From Clostridia bacterium (lineage in GTDB: Bacteria > Bacillota > Clostridia > Christensenellales > Aristaeellaceae), in NCBI GenBank assembly GCA_024404395.1, contig JAKSPZ010000002.1:1-19379 (forward strand): a stretch of 19,379 nucleotides of DNA. Direction: 5' to 3'. The notes beneath the pieces are model-generated. The model did not search any database, was not told the origin of the DNA, and saw only the letters and a list, made by a program, of their open reading frames with translations. Made by a program: the position numbers and the translations under genes. Positions 1 to 6,610 of the stretch are shown here, one piece after another; positions within the stretch are counted from its first letter, which is position 1, and every line of letters begins with the position of its first letter.

Positions 1-253
1 TGTTGTACAGAATGGATGCAAGATTGGCGGGGACGGCGGCAATGTCAAGGTCGCCCTTGATCAGCGCGGGCGTCAACGCGTCGGCACTGCCTTCGAGGGT
101 GAAAGTATAATCGGGACAGTCGCGCATCATGCCAACCATGCCCATGGCGGTGGGGCCTTTCAGCGCGCCGATACGGATCGTTTCTTCACAGATGGCAGTC
201 GCGGCGAACAGCAGGACCAGAATCAACAGGGTGGAGAGCGCTTTTTTCATCAT
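1..253 (-). CDS. ABC transporter substrate-binding protein, N-terminal part (runs off window)
   Basis: The first 84 codons of a minus-strand gene whose 3' part lies outside the window. The product starts MMKKALSTLL, with a hydrophobic signal segment (about residues 5-20) ending near AICEE. The mature part begins ETIRIGALKGPTAMGM and continues to ...LIKGDLDIAAVPANLAS, which is the typical start of the NMT1/ThiY/TauA-like family of extracytoplasmic solute-binding proteins. These deliver a small ligand to an ABC importer; the ligand cannot be told from this piece. A cysteine sits at the end of the signal segment but its context (T-A-I-C) is a poor lipobox. GGAG lies 6 bases before the first ATG and 9 before the second (250), so either could be the start. 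The gap to the upstream secreted-protein gene is 12 bases, so they are probably co-transcribed. The family call is from recognition of the N-terminus only. Confidence 0.75.
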   Translation of the reverse strand, partial: MMKKALSTLLILVLLFAATAICEETIRIGALKGPTAMGMVGMMRDCPDYTFTLEGSADALTPALIKGDLDIAAVPANLASILYN

Positions 254-265
254 ATTAGGCTCCAA

Positions 266-985
266 TCAGATCTTCTTGGCGTCTTCGGGGGTCACCAAAA
301 TGGACGGCGGTGTGTTGGACTTCTTTTCGGGCTGATCCTGCTTCGGGGCGGGCTTGTCGGCTTCCTTATCGGTGAGCTGAACGGTGAGGCTGAAGCTGCC
401 CGAAGCGGGGGAATTGCCGATGGGCTGATCGTCGTTGTCAACGGCAACGAGGGTGGCACTGAAGCTGCCACTGCATGTCAGCTTGTTGTCCTTGATCTCG
501 AAGGTATCGAGGGTGTACTCGTACGCGGCACCCTTGGGCCAGGCTGCGCCGTCTTCCTGCATGGCGTAGGCGTACATGGAGCCGTAACCCGTGTCCATGG
601 CGGTGAGGCCGACGCCGGGATCCCATAGGTCTGCGGCGATGGCATCTGCCTGAGTGAAGGTGTCGCCCGACGCCAGATCGAGGGGAAGGATCAGCCAGCA
701 TTCCATTAGTGAAGTGCTGTCTGCGGCGAGGAAACCTGCATAGATGCAATCATTCTCCACATAAGTCGCCGATGCTTCCGTATCCAGAACCATGGGCAGC
801 GTGTCGCCCTCCATGGTGAACAGGAGGGTGTTTTCGGCAAACATCGCCCTGAAGTCCGGGGCTTCGGTCGAATCCGGTGCGGGTTCTTCGGTCGTATCGG
901 GGGTGGGAAAATCAAAAGTGGTCTCTGCCGATGCGAAGACCGACAGGAGTACCACAAGAATGAATGCAAAAATGCGTCTGAACAT
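266..985 (-). CDS. Secreted protein of unknown function
   Basis: A 239-residue protein I do not recognise. It begins MFRRIFAFILVVLLSVFASA, a clear signal peptide with a likely signal peptidase I site after ASA. A Pro/Thr/Glu/Asp-rich linker follows (about residues 22-45: PTPDTTEEPAPDSTEAP), then a roughly 150-residue region with beta-type alternation, and a charged tail with KQDQPEKKSN. It has no membrane anchor after the signal peptide and no lipobox, so it should be exported. The ATG at 985 is chosen because GAGGTGG lies three bases upstream; an in-frame TTG at 1009 and ATG at 997 lack such a site. It is the first gene behind a consensus promoter at 1015-1043 and lies 12 bases before the solute-binding protein gene, which suggests a shared extracytoplasmic role, but no function can be assigned. 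Confidence 0.8.
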   Translation of the reverse strand: MFRRIFAFILVVLLSVFASAETTFDFPTPDTTEEPAPDSTEAPDFRAMFAENTLLFTMEGDTLPMVLDTEASATYVENDCIYAGFLAADSTSLMECWLILPLDLASGDTFTQADAIAADLWDPGVGLTAMDTGYGSMYAYAMQEDGAAWPKGAAYEYTLDTFEIKDNKLTCSGSFSATLVAVDNDDQPIGNSPASGSFSLTVQLTDKEADKPAPKQDQPEKKSNTPPSILVTPEDAKKI

Positions 986-1014
986 GTTCCACCTCATACA
1001 GATAATCAACCCAA

Positions 1015-1043
1015 ATTATAAAGCCGCAGGGCGGAAATGTCAA
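1015..1043 (-). promoter_or_regulatory. Consensus sigma-A promoter of the secreted protein / solute-binding protein genes
   Basis: On the minus strand TTGACA (1043-1038), a 17-base spacer and TATAAT (1020-1015): both hexamers match the consensus in all six positions. Transcription should start near 1008, leaving a leader of about 23 bases with a strong Shine-Dalgarno site. The -35 box overlaps the TGA stop codon of the upstream cyclo-ligase gene (1042-1040). Confidence 0.85.
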
Positions 1044-1585
1044 GTAAGGTCGTCGGCGATGACGACGTCAACGGGGATGTCGTGCTTCTCGGTCTCCAGC
1101 TTGTCGAACATCTGGAAGCCGTAGCAAAGGGCGATCAGGGGGTGATCGGGATGCTCTTCAAGATAGCGGTCATAGACACCGCCGCCATAGCCGAGACGAT
1201 GTCCTTCGGGGTCGAAAGCCAGACCGGGCATGAGGACCAGAGCAGTGTCGTCGTCCGCCTCGGGACCGTCGGCAATGGGCTCGGGGATATTGAAATAACC
1301 GGGCGCGACGGCGGAAAGATCGTCCAGCCAGAGGAACTTCATCATTGTCTTGTCGAAGACTTTCGGAACGGCGACGCGCTTGCCATCCTTCAGAGCCTGC
1401 GCCAGAATGGGCTCGGTGCGGACTTCCTGATTATAGGAAAGATAGCCGTAGATGGACTTCGCCTTCTTGTAGGCATCGCAGGCAAGGAACTTAGCACAGA
1501 GGCGTTCACCGGCGGCAGCGATAGCTTCTTCGGTCATGGCGCGCTTCTTCGCAGAGATTTGGGAGCGCAGAGCTTTCTTATCCAT
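1040..1585 (-). CDS. 5-formyltetrahydrofolate cyclo-ligase (MTHFS)
   Basis: A 181-residue protein of the usual length for the family (YgfA/Fau, also called methenyltetrahydrofolate synthetase). The enzyme uses ATP to convert 5-formyl-THF to 5,10-methenyl-THF, returning a storage folate to the active one-carbon pool in the cytoplasm. The N-terminal Lys/Arg-rich helix (MDKKALRSQISAKKRAM), the basic KRVAVPKV segment (about residue 70) and the family signature MPGLAFDPEGHRLGYGGGVYDRYL-type block (about residues 118-141, with GYGGGVYDR) are all present. The ATG at 1585 is preceded by AAAGGA. It lies directly downstream of the acsB terminator with only 17 bases between, so it probably depends on read-through from the CO dehydrogenase operon or on a promoter inside acsB. 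Folate one-carbon chemistry is shared with the Wood-Ljungdahl methyl branch, but the gene is also a common housekeeping gene. Confidence 0.95.
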   Translation of the reverse strand: MDKKALRSQISAKKRAMTEEAIAAAGERLCAKFLACDAYKKAKSIYGYLSYNQEVRTEPILAQALKDGKRVAVPKVFDKTMMKFLWLDDLSAVAPGYFNIPEPIADGPEADDDTALVLMPGLAFDPEGHRLGYGGGVYDRYLEEHPDHPLIALCYGFQMFDKLETEKHDIPVDVVIADDLT

Positions 1586-1602
1586 TTTAGTGTCCTTTCA
1601 TC

Positions 1603-1636
1603 AAAAAAACGCAGAGAGCGGAAAGCTCTCTGCGTT
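1603..1636 (-). terminator. Rho-independent terminator after acsB
   Basis: A perfect 12-bp stem (1608-1619 with 1625-1636) with a five-base loop, followed on the minus strand by a run of T (complement of A at 1603-1609). It closes the cooS-cooC-acsB transcript 12 bases after the acsB stop codon and ends only a few bases before the Shine-Dalgarno site of the cyclo-ligase gene. Confidence 0.9.
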
Positions 1637-1647
1637 CGTTGGTTTGA

Positions 1648-3606
1648 TTACATGAGGGGCTCCATGCCGAGAACGGGATGGCCAACCTCAGACAGGTAGT
1701 TGAGGAGCTGTTCCGGATCTTCGGTGCAGATGGTTTCATCGGCGATCATGTCGGTGAAGTTCTCAATGCCGTAGAGTTCCAGAGCAGTCTCGTTCAGCTT
1801 GTCAGCGATCTGATCCTTCAGAGCCTTGGGCAGCCAGACGATACGGGCGGGGCCGCCTTCTGCCTTCAGGAACTTCTTGGAGGAGATGTAATGCTTACCA
1901 TGGCCCATGAAGCCGGGAGTCTGGACGCCGCCGCCGGTCATGGAGGCCAGCTCGGAGAAGGACATGCCCATGGGGGTCATACCGGTGCGCTCGTCGACAA
2001 CGTTGTTCTTGGTGACGATCTGGCAGGGACCGTTGGGGTCGAGCTCGTTGGTCGCCTTGGCATCCAGCCAGGAAACGGCGCCGCACAGGCCCAGACGCTC
2101 GGGGGTAACGATGCAGACGTGAGAGGGAGAGAAGGCCTGGCACAGGATGCAGGTGTAGAAGACGTCGACGGATTCGTCGGTCATGGTCTTCAGGCGCTCG
2201 TCACGCTTGTCGAAGATCTCATTACCTTCGGCGCGGAGAGCCTTGACCTTCTCGGGATCGGTGTAGATGCGGACCTGGCACTTGTCAACAACGGTGTCGT
2301 ACTCGCTCTTGATCTTGGCGTACAGGACCTCACCGATGTGGCGGGCGCGGAAGCCGGCTTCGAAGGAAGCCTTGCTGACGCGGATACGGATCATGTCGCG
2401 CTGACCGGTATGCATAACGCCTTCGATGCAGTTCAGGAAGCTATGGAACTTACGCTCGAAAACGCCTTCGAAGTCGGTCTGCATGGTCTTGCCGGCAACT
2501 TCGACGATGTATGCGATCGGGATCTTTGCGCCAACTTCGAACTGGTCGAAATCGGGACCTTCAACGATGATGCTGTGGTCTTCGATCTCATGGGCTTCCT
2601 TGGTGCGTACGAGCTCGATACAGTCGACGCGGGAGCCGTCCATTTCGATCTGCATATCCTTCTTGCGGATGATTTCGCCTTCGTATGCGGAGGAGAAAGC
2701 AACGGGGATATCGATGTTGGTGACCTTGATCTTGATGTCACGGGCTTCCAGAGAGGTCTCGATCCAATCCTTGGTGTTGGTCTGGATCAGCAGGGACTTC
2801 GGGATGGCCCAGGTGTCATTGGTGTCATTGGTGATGACGGGGAAGCCCATCTTGATGGCGCCGGCGCCGCAGGCAACGGTGATGTCGTTGACGGGAGCAT
2901 AGGCGTTGACGAACGCGAAGATGCGCTGCATGGTGTACTCGTGGAAGGCCTTGGCATCGCCGGGCTCGGTGGCGCCGAAGATCATGGTCGCACGGGTAAC
3001 CAGGGAAATGACGTGGCCGACGGACCAGATGTCCTCACCGACGGGAACGACACGGACGGGGAAGCCGGTGTTCATGCCTGCGGAGTGGACCTGATCGATG
3101 ATGCCGCCGATCATGAAGACGAAGATACCGCGGGACTGATAGCCCTTAACGGTTTCGACTGCTTCCTCAACGGAGGGAGCGGGACCGATCATGACGACGA
3201 AGCCGGGGATGTCACGGGTAACCAGCGGAACGCCCAGTTCACGAACTTCGGCGTCGCTGAAATGGCCATGGTACTGGGTGCCCTCGTAGGGGGTGGCAGT
3301 ACGGGCGTACTTGCAGGCTTCGATGATCTCAGCGGCGATCGCGGTGGCGATACCGGAGGAGAAGATGGAAGCGGTGCGGTTTTCGCGGGTCATCATCTCG
3401 CGAACCTTGGCCAGAGCAGCCTTCAGCTCGCCCAGAGTGGTGACCTTGTCGCCCAGGTAGGCGTAAATGCAAGCAAGGAAATATGCGGTATCGGGCATGG
3501 TCATGGCAGCGTCTTCGCCGAGCTCGGCGATGGCGGCGTTGACTTCTGCTTCCGCTTTAAAATACATTTCGTCGGAACCACGAAATACTCGTTCAAACAG
3601 ACCCAT
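1648..3606 (-). CDS. acsB: Acetyl-CoA synthase (CODH/ACS beta) homologue lacking the Ni-binding Cys-Gly-Cys segment
   Basis: A 652-residue homologue of AcsB, the enzyme that makes acetyl-CoA from CO, a corrinoid-bound methyl group and CoA. Homology runs the full length: PDTAYFLACIYAYLG near the N-terminus, MIFGATEPGDAK, then DFEGVFERKFHSFLN and MHTGQRD, and SKKFLKAEGGPARIVWLPK near the C-terminus. The A-cluster [4Fe-4S] cysteines are present as C486, C489, C498 and C508, with the 3-9-10 spacing of Moorella C506/C509/C518/C528. From memory the Moorella protein has 729 residues: about 20 extra at the N-terminus and about 58 between ...GPNQPI and ...AGMTPSGM. That second block carries the ENPMTSCGCFE motif binding the proximal and distal nickel. 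Here the join reads GPCQIVTKNNVVDERTGMTP, and no CGC occurs anywhere in the protein. The start is ATG 3606, with TAG directly before it and AAAGGA 12 bases upstream. It is the third gene of the operon, 21 bases after cooC. Confidence 0.93.
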   Translation of the reverse strand: MGLFERVFRGSDEMYFKAEAEVNAAIAELGEDAAMTMPDTAYFLACIYAYLGDKVTTLGELKAALAKVREMMTRENRTASIFSSGIATAIAAEIIEACKYARTATPYEGTQYHGHFSDAEVRELGVPLVTRDIPGFVVMIGPAPSVEEAVETVKGYQSRGIFVFMIGGIIDQVHSAGMNTGFPVRVVPVGEDIWSVGHVISLVTRATMIFGATEPGDAKAFHEYTMQRIFAFVNAYAPVNDITVACGAGAIKMGFPVITNDTNDTWAIPKSLLIQTNTKDWIETSLEARDIKIKVTNIDIPVAFSSAYEGEIIRKKDMQIEMDGSRVDCIELVRTKEAHEIEDHSIIVEGPDFDQFEVGAKIPIAYIVEVAGKTMQTDFEGVFERKFHSFLNCIEGVMHTGQRDMIRIRVSKASFEAGFRARHIGEVLYAKIKSEYDTVVDKCQVRIYTDPEKVKALRAEGNEIFDKRDERLKTMTDESVDVFYTCILCQAFSPSHVCIVTPERLGLCGAVSWLDAKATNELDPNGPCQIVTKNNVVDERTGMTPMGMSFSELASMTGGGVQTPGFMGHGKHYISSKKFLKAEGGPARIVWLPKALKDQIADKLNETALELYGIENFTDMIADETICTEDPEQLLNYLSEVGHPVLGMEPLM

Positions 3607-3627
3607 CTATATATCCATTCCTTTCGC

Positions 3628-4398
3628 TCAGAACTTCTCTTTGTCCATTCGTGCCTTGATCTCTTTGATCTCGGCAACTGCGGACGGGCTTATGTCGTAA
3701 GGGGAGGCGCCTTGGCGATCTGCCTCGATGACCTCCGGGTTATAATGGATGAAACCGAGAAGGGCATCTTCCGGGATGCGTGCCTTCAGGAAAGCCTCGT
3801 CCTCTTCATTCCGAACCTTGTTGGCGACTACGCGGACGCGGGAGATTCCCAGGTCTGCGGCCAGCTGCTTGACCTTTTCATAGGTCTGAATGCTGCGGGC
3901 GCCGGGTTCGATGACGACGATGAACTGATCCATCATGCTGGCGGTGCCGCGTCCGAGATGCTCAAGACCCGCTTCCATGTCCATGATGACCACATCGTCC
4001 TTGCGGAAGATGAGGCTGGACAGGATGGCCTTCAGCATGACGTGCTCGGGGCAGACACAGCCGGAGCCGCCGGTTTCAACCGTTCCCATGACCAACAGCT
4101 TGACGCCGTTGATCTCCTTTGCGTAGGTGTCCGGAATGTCGCTGACCTGAGGCTTCAGTTTGAAGAACTTGTTGACGTTGTTGGCGCCGGTGCGTTCTTC
4201 AACCAGCTTTCGCATCTTGGAGATCGGAACGATCGCGTTGACCTCTTCCTCCGTGAAGCCGAGTGCCAGTCCGAGATTTGCATCCGGATCGACATCGGCG
4301 GCGAGGACGGTGCGTCCCTCGTCGGCGTACAGCCTGGCGAGGATGGAAGACAGCGTGGTCTTACCGACGCCGCCCTTGCCGGTGATGGCTACTTTCAT
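3628..4398 (-). CDS. cooC: CooC-type nickel-insertion ATPase for CO dehydrogenase
   Basis: A 256-residue MinD/NifH-like P-loop ATPase. The deviant Walker A, GKGGVGKTT (residues 7-15), opens the protein, followed by the switch region DVDPDANLGLALG (about 35-47). The GCVCP motif (C114, C116) matches the CxC pair that binds a metal at the CooC1 dimer interface. MDMEAGLEHLGRG (about residues 139-151) is typical of CooC/AcsF. CooC hydrolyses ATP to load nickel into the C-cluster of CO dehydrogenase; a related protein, AcsF, serves acetyl-CoA synthase. The gene lies between the two enzyme genes it could serve, 28 bases after cooS and 21 before acsB. AAAGGA lies 10 bases before the ATG. Sequence alone does not say whether it acts on CooS, on AcsB or on both. 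Confidence 0.95.
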   Translation of the reverse strand: MKVAITGKGGVGKTTLSSILARLYADEGRTVLAADVDPDANLGLALGFTEEEVNAIVPISKMRKLVEERTGANNVNKFFKLKPQVSDIPDTYAKEINGVKLLVMGTVETGGSGCVCPEHVMLKAILSSLIFRKDDVVIMDMEAGLEHLGRGTASMMDQFIVVIEPGARSIQTYEKVKQLAADLGISRVRVVANKVRNEEDEAFLKARIPEDALLGFIHYNPEVIEADRQGASPYDISPSAVAEIKEIKARMDKEKF

Positions 4399-4426
4399 GT
4401 GGTTTGAATCCTTTCGGTAGAGACGA

Positions 4427-6325
4427 TCAGATGCCGAGTGCAGCGCGCTTCTCTTCGATGCGCTCGATCATGAGATCGCCCAGCTTGTCGATGTCGAGTT
4501 CGACGGTGTAGTTCGCGCCGACCCAATCCTTGATGCTGCCCTGGAGCAGGTTGACAACTTCGGGACCGCCCTTGGTGTAGGGATCAACGCCCAGGAAGGT
4601 GTCGATACCGGTGGCGACGACGTAGTTACCGATGGAGACGGCCTTTTCGGACATCCACTCGGGAGCGCAGCCGACGACGGGAACCTGGCAGATGTCGAGG
4701 CCCCAATCCTTGGCGATATCGGATGCCAGGATCATCATACGGGAAATGTCAACGCAGGAGCCCATGTGCAGGATCGGCGGGATGTCGACCAGTTCGCAGA
4801 CGCGCTTCAGACCTTCGCCGCACAGTTCCTTGGCTTCCTTGCTCATGAGGCCGGCCTTGCCAGCAGCCTGAGCGGAACAACCGGAAACGATAACGATGAT
4901 GTCGTTGGCGATGAGCTTCTTCATCAGCTCGATGTGAGCGGTGTCGGGACGGACCTTGGGGTTGTTACAACCGACCATGGCAACGGCGCCGCGGAGAACA
5001 CCGGCCTTGACGCAGTCGATCAGAGGCTTGGTGGTGCCCAGCTCGTCCAGATGGGAGTTGGTAACGCCGTCCAGGCACTTCTTGATGGCTTCGGTGGAGT
5101 AACCGACGGTTGCGTTGGTCTTCAGATCGGGGATGTTCACCAGCTCGGGCTTGCGGTTCTTGAAGTTTTCAATCGCCATGGAGACGATCTTCTTCGCGTT
5201 TTCGCCGGCGCTCTCCTCATGGAACTCGATGTACTCGGAATCGGGCATCTGAGCGATGGGGGAGGTGGTGATGAACTTGGTGTGGAAGCACTTGGAGAGG
5301 GGGCCAAGTGCGGGGAAGATGCACTGTACGTCGACGACGATGGCTTCGCAAGCACCGGTCAGAACGACGTTTTCCTGCTGCAGGAAGTTACCGGCCATGG
5401 GGATACCGTGACGCATGGTGACTTCGTTTGCGGTACAGCAGACGCCCGCGATGTTGATGCCCTTGGCGCCGACGGCCTTGGCCTTGGCGATCATCTCGGG
5501 ATCCTGAGAATAGAAGACGACCATTTCGGACAGCGACGGATCATGACCGTGGACGATGATGTTGACCATGTCCTTTTCCATGACGCCGATGTTTGCGGTG
5601 GTGTCAATGGGCTTGGGAGTGCCGAACAGAATGTCGGACATCTCGGTACCCATCATGGAGCCGCCCCAACCGTCGGACAGACCGGCGCGCAGAGACTGAC
5701 GAACCAGTGCCTCGGGCAGAGAGGAACAACCCATATGGGTCATGTGCAGAGACTGGGAAACTTCGCGGTCGATGGCGCGGGGCTCGATGCCCTGATCGTG
5801 CCAGATCTTCTGACGAGCTTCGGGAGCACGCTTCAGGAAGCGCTGTACGCCGAAGGGCTTGCCGTACTCGAGCAGACCGGTCTCGGCGACTTCGTGTGCG
5901 AGGTCGTAGATGTCACGGCCTTCGGTCTCGATGCCCCATTCCTTGGCGATGCGGATCAGCTTCTCGGGATCCTTGACCTGATAGTCGCCGCCTTCTTTGG
6001 CGAGATACAGGGTGTGGGCGATGCTGCGGCCGTGGTCGGAGTGGGTGGCGGCGCCGCCGGCGGTGAAACGCAGATAGTTACGAGCGACGATACCGTCTGC
6101 ATCGCAACCGCAGATACCGCGGGGAGCCTTGGGGGTGATGCGGCAGGGACCCATGGAGCAGATGCGGCAGCAAATGCCTTCCTCGCCGAACTTACAATGA
6201 GGGGTCTGATTCTTGACACGCTGCTGCCAGGAATCGGCGCCGACTTTTGCACCGTTAGCAAGCAGTGCATCGGTAGCGGCTTCCATCTGTTCAACTGTGA
6301 TGAAAGTGGTCTTGATATCGCTCAA
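4427..6325 (-). CDS. cooS: Ni-containing anaerobic carbon-monoxide dehydrogenase, catalytic subunit (CooS/AcsA)
   Basis: A 632-residue enzyme that interconverts CO and CO2 with electrons passed to ferredoxin. The N-terminal cluster block C44-x7-C52-C53-x2-C56-x4-C61 plus C72 gives the D- and B-cluster ligands. C-cluster ligands are visible as VHGH (258-261), C297 in GVCCT, C335 in VDVQC, C453 in MVGCNN, C483 in SGCSAQ and C524 in HMGSC. The catalytic lysine is K561 in EWMSEK, and HSDHGR (95-100) holds the proton-transfer histidine. Spacings 297-335, 453-483 and 524-561 match known CODHs, so it should be active. The start is a TTG at 6325: GGGAGG lies about 8 bases upstream and MSDIKTTFITVEQ fits the family. 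Longer in-frame ORFs from 6424 cover the leader and lack a ribosome binding site. First gene of the cooS-cooC-acsB operon. Length is like monofunctional CooS (about 636) but the acsB neighbour suggests the AcsA role. Confidence 0.96.
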   Translation of the reverse strand: MSDIKTTFITVEQMEAATDALLANGAKVGADSWQQRVKNQTPHCKFGEEGICCRICSMGPCRITPKAPRGICGCDADGIVARNYLRFTAGGAATHSDHGRSIAHTLYLAKEGGDYQVKDPEKLIRIAKEWGIETEGRDIYDLAHEVAETGLLEYGKPFGVQRFLKRAPEARQKIWHDQGIEPRAIDREVSQSLHMTHMGCSSLPEALVRQSLRAGLSDGWGGSMMGTEMSDILFGTPKPIDTTANIGVMEKDMVNIIVHGHDPSLSEMVVFYSQDPEMIAKAKAVGAKGINIAGVCCTANEVTMRHGIPMAGNFLQQENVVLTGACEAIVVDVQCIFPALGPLSKCFHTKFITTSPIAQMPDSEYIEFHEESAGENAKKIVSMAIENFKNRKPELVNIPDLKTNATVGYSTEAIKKCLDGVTNSHLDELGTTKPLIDCVKAGVLRGAVAMVGCNNPKVRPDTAHIELMKKLIANDIIVIVSGCSAQAAGKAGLMSKEAKELCGEGLKRVCELVDIPPILHMGSCVDISRMMILASDIAKDWGLDICQVPVVGCAPEWMSEKAVSIGNYVVATGIDTFLGVDPYTKGGPEVVNLLQGSIKDWVGANYTVELDIDKLGDLMIERIEEKRAALGI

Positions 6326-6387
6326 TGTTACTTCCTCCCAAAAGTGTGATCGATGTCCATTGGTTTTCGATAAGCACGGGAATGCTT

Positions 6388-6439
6388 TTCCGCCCATATT
6401 GCATGCGGAATCGGGTGGAGGCATACAAACCCCCTACCC
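6388..6439 (-). other. Structured 5' leader of the cooS transcript
   Basis: The cooS leader is about 120 bases, long compared with the short leaders of most other genes here. Two hairpins can be drawn: an imperfect GC-rich stem joining 6413-6421 and 6431-6439 (one mismatch, one G-U), and a 6-bp stem joining 6388-6393 and 6405-6410. It does not match any riboswitch class I can recognise, and no terminator with a T run is present. Confidence 0.35.
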
Positions 6440-6441
6440 CG

Positions 6442-6458
6442 GATAAAATCATTTTATC
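6442..6458. promoter_or_regulatory. 17-bp perfect inverted repeat over the cooS -10 box (candidate operator)
   Basis: GATAAAAT-C-ATTTTATC, two 8-base perfect arms around one central base. It covers the -10 box (6456-6451) and the expected start site (about 6444) of the cooS promoter, a place where a bound repressor would block RNA polymerase. The 8-1-8 AT-rich layout resembles boxes of Fur/PerR/Zur-family metal regulators, but the exact sequence is not one I can assign. Confidence 0.5.
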
Positions 6459-6479
6459 AAAAGTTGCGAGTAATGTCAA
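6451..6479 (-). promoter_or_regulatory. Sigma-A promoter of the cooS-cooC-acsB operon
   Basis: On the minus strand TTGACA (6479-6474, full consensus), a 17-base spacer and TAAAAT (6456-6451, five of six). The expected start is near 6444. No closer promoter-like sequence is seen before the cooS start codon. Confidence 0.85.
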
Positions 6480-6510
6480 CAAAGGATTCCGTTAAAGTGA
6501 ATCCGGCGTT

Positions 6511-6522
6511 CTATTATAATAG
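6511..6522. promoter_or_regulatory. 12-bp palindrome midway between divergent promoters (candidate regulator site)
   Basis: CTATTATAATAG is a perfect palindrome centred at 6516.5. The outer ends of the cooS -35 box (6479) and the polyferredoxin -35 box (6554) have exactly the same midpoint. The centre is about 72 bases upstream of both expected start sites. It could bind one activator serving both promoters. Because it holds TATAAT on both strands it could instead be a symmetric -10 element. Confidence 0.4.
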
Positions 6523-6553
6523 GTTAGTGAAGACGAACTTTTTTGAAATCACC

Positions 6554-6582
6554 TTTACAAAAGCGGGCAAACAATGTATAAT
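6554..6582 (+). promoter_or_regulatory. Sigma-A promoter of the polyferredoxin gene
   Basis: TTTACA (6554-6559, five of six), a 17-base spacer and TATAAT (6577-6582, full consensus). The expected start is near 6589, about 20 bases before the ATG. Confidence 0.8.
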
Positions 6583-6610
6583 CGGAAAAGAATCGGGAGG
6601 TATGGATACT

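Noticed and set aside
1963..2040. The acsB gap as a frameshift or sequencing collapse
   Set aside because: The frame is kept, the junction carries its own sequence rather than a direct join of flanks, and no direct repeat is seen at the edges; read coverage is still needed to be certain.
1678..4407. A very long plus-strand open frame (909 codons) antisense to acsB and cooC
   Set aside because: It mirrors the codon bias of the genes on the other strand, spans two recognised genes, has low-complexity Gly/Asp/Val-rich composition and no ribosome binding site or known domain.
4766..6349. A 527-codon plus-strand frame antisense to cooS
   Set aside because: Same reason: the minus strand encodes an unmistakable CO dehydrogenase with all cluster ligands; the antisense product resembles nothing.
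6326..6424. A longer cooS product starting at 6424 (665 residues)
   Set aside because: The extra 33 residues have no family similarity and no ribosome binding site, while GGGAGG sits at proper distance from the TTG at 6325.
6492..6520. An extra plus-strand promoter using TATAAT at 6515-6520
   Set aside because: The -35 position (TTAAAG) matches only half of the consensus, and a better promoter with full -10 lies at 6554-6582; kept only as an alternative reading of the palindrome.
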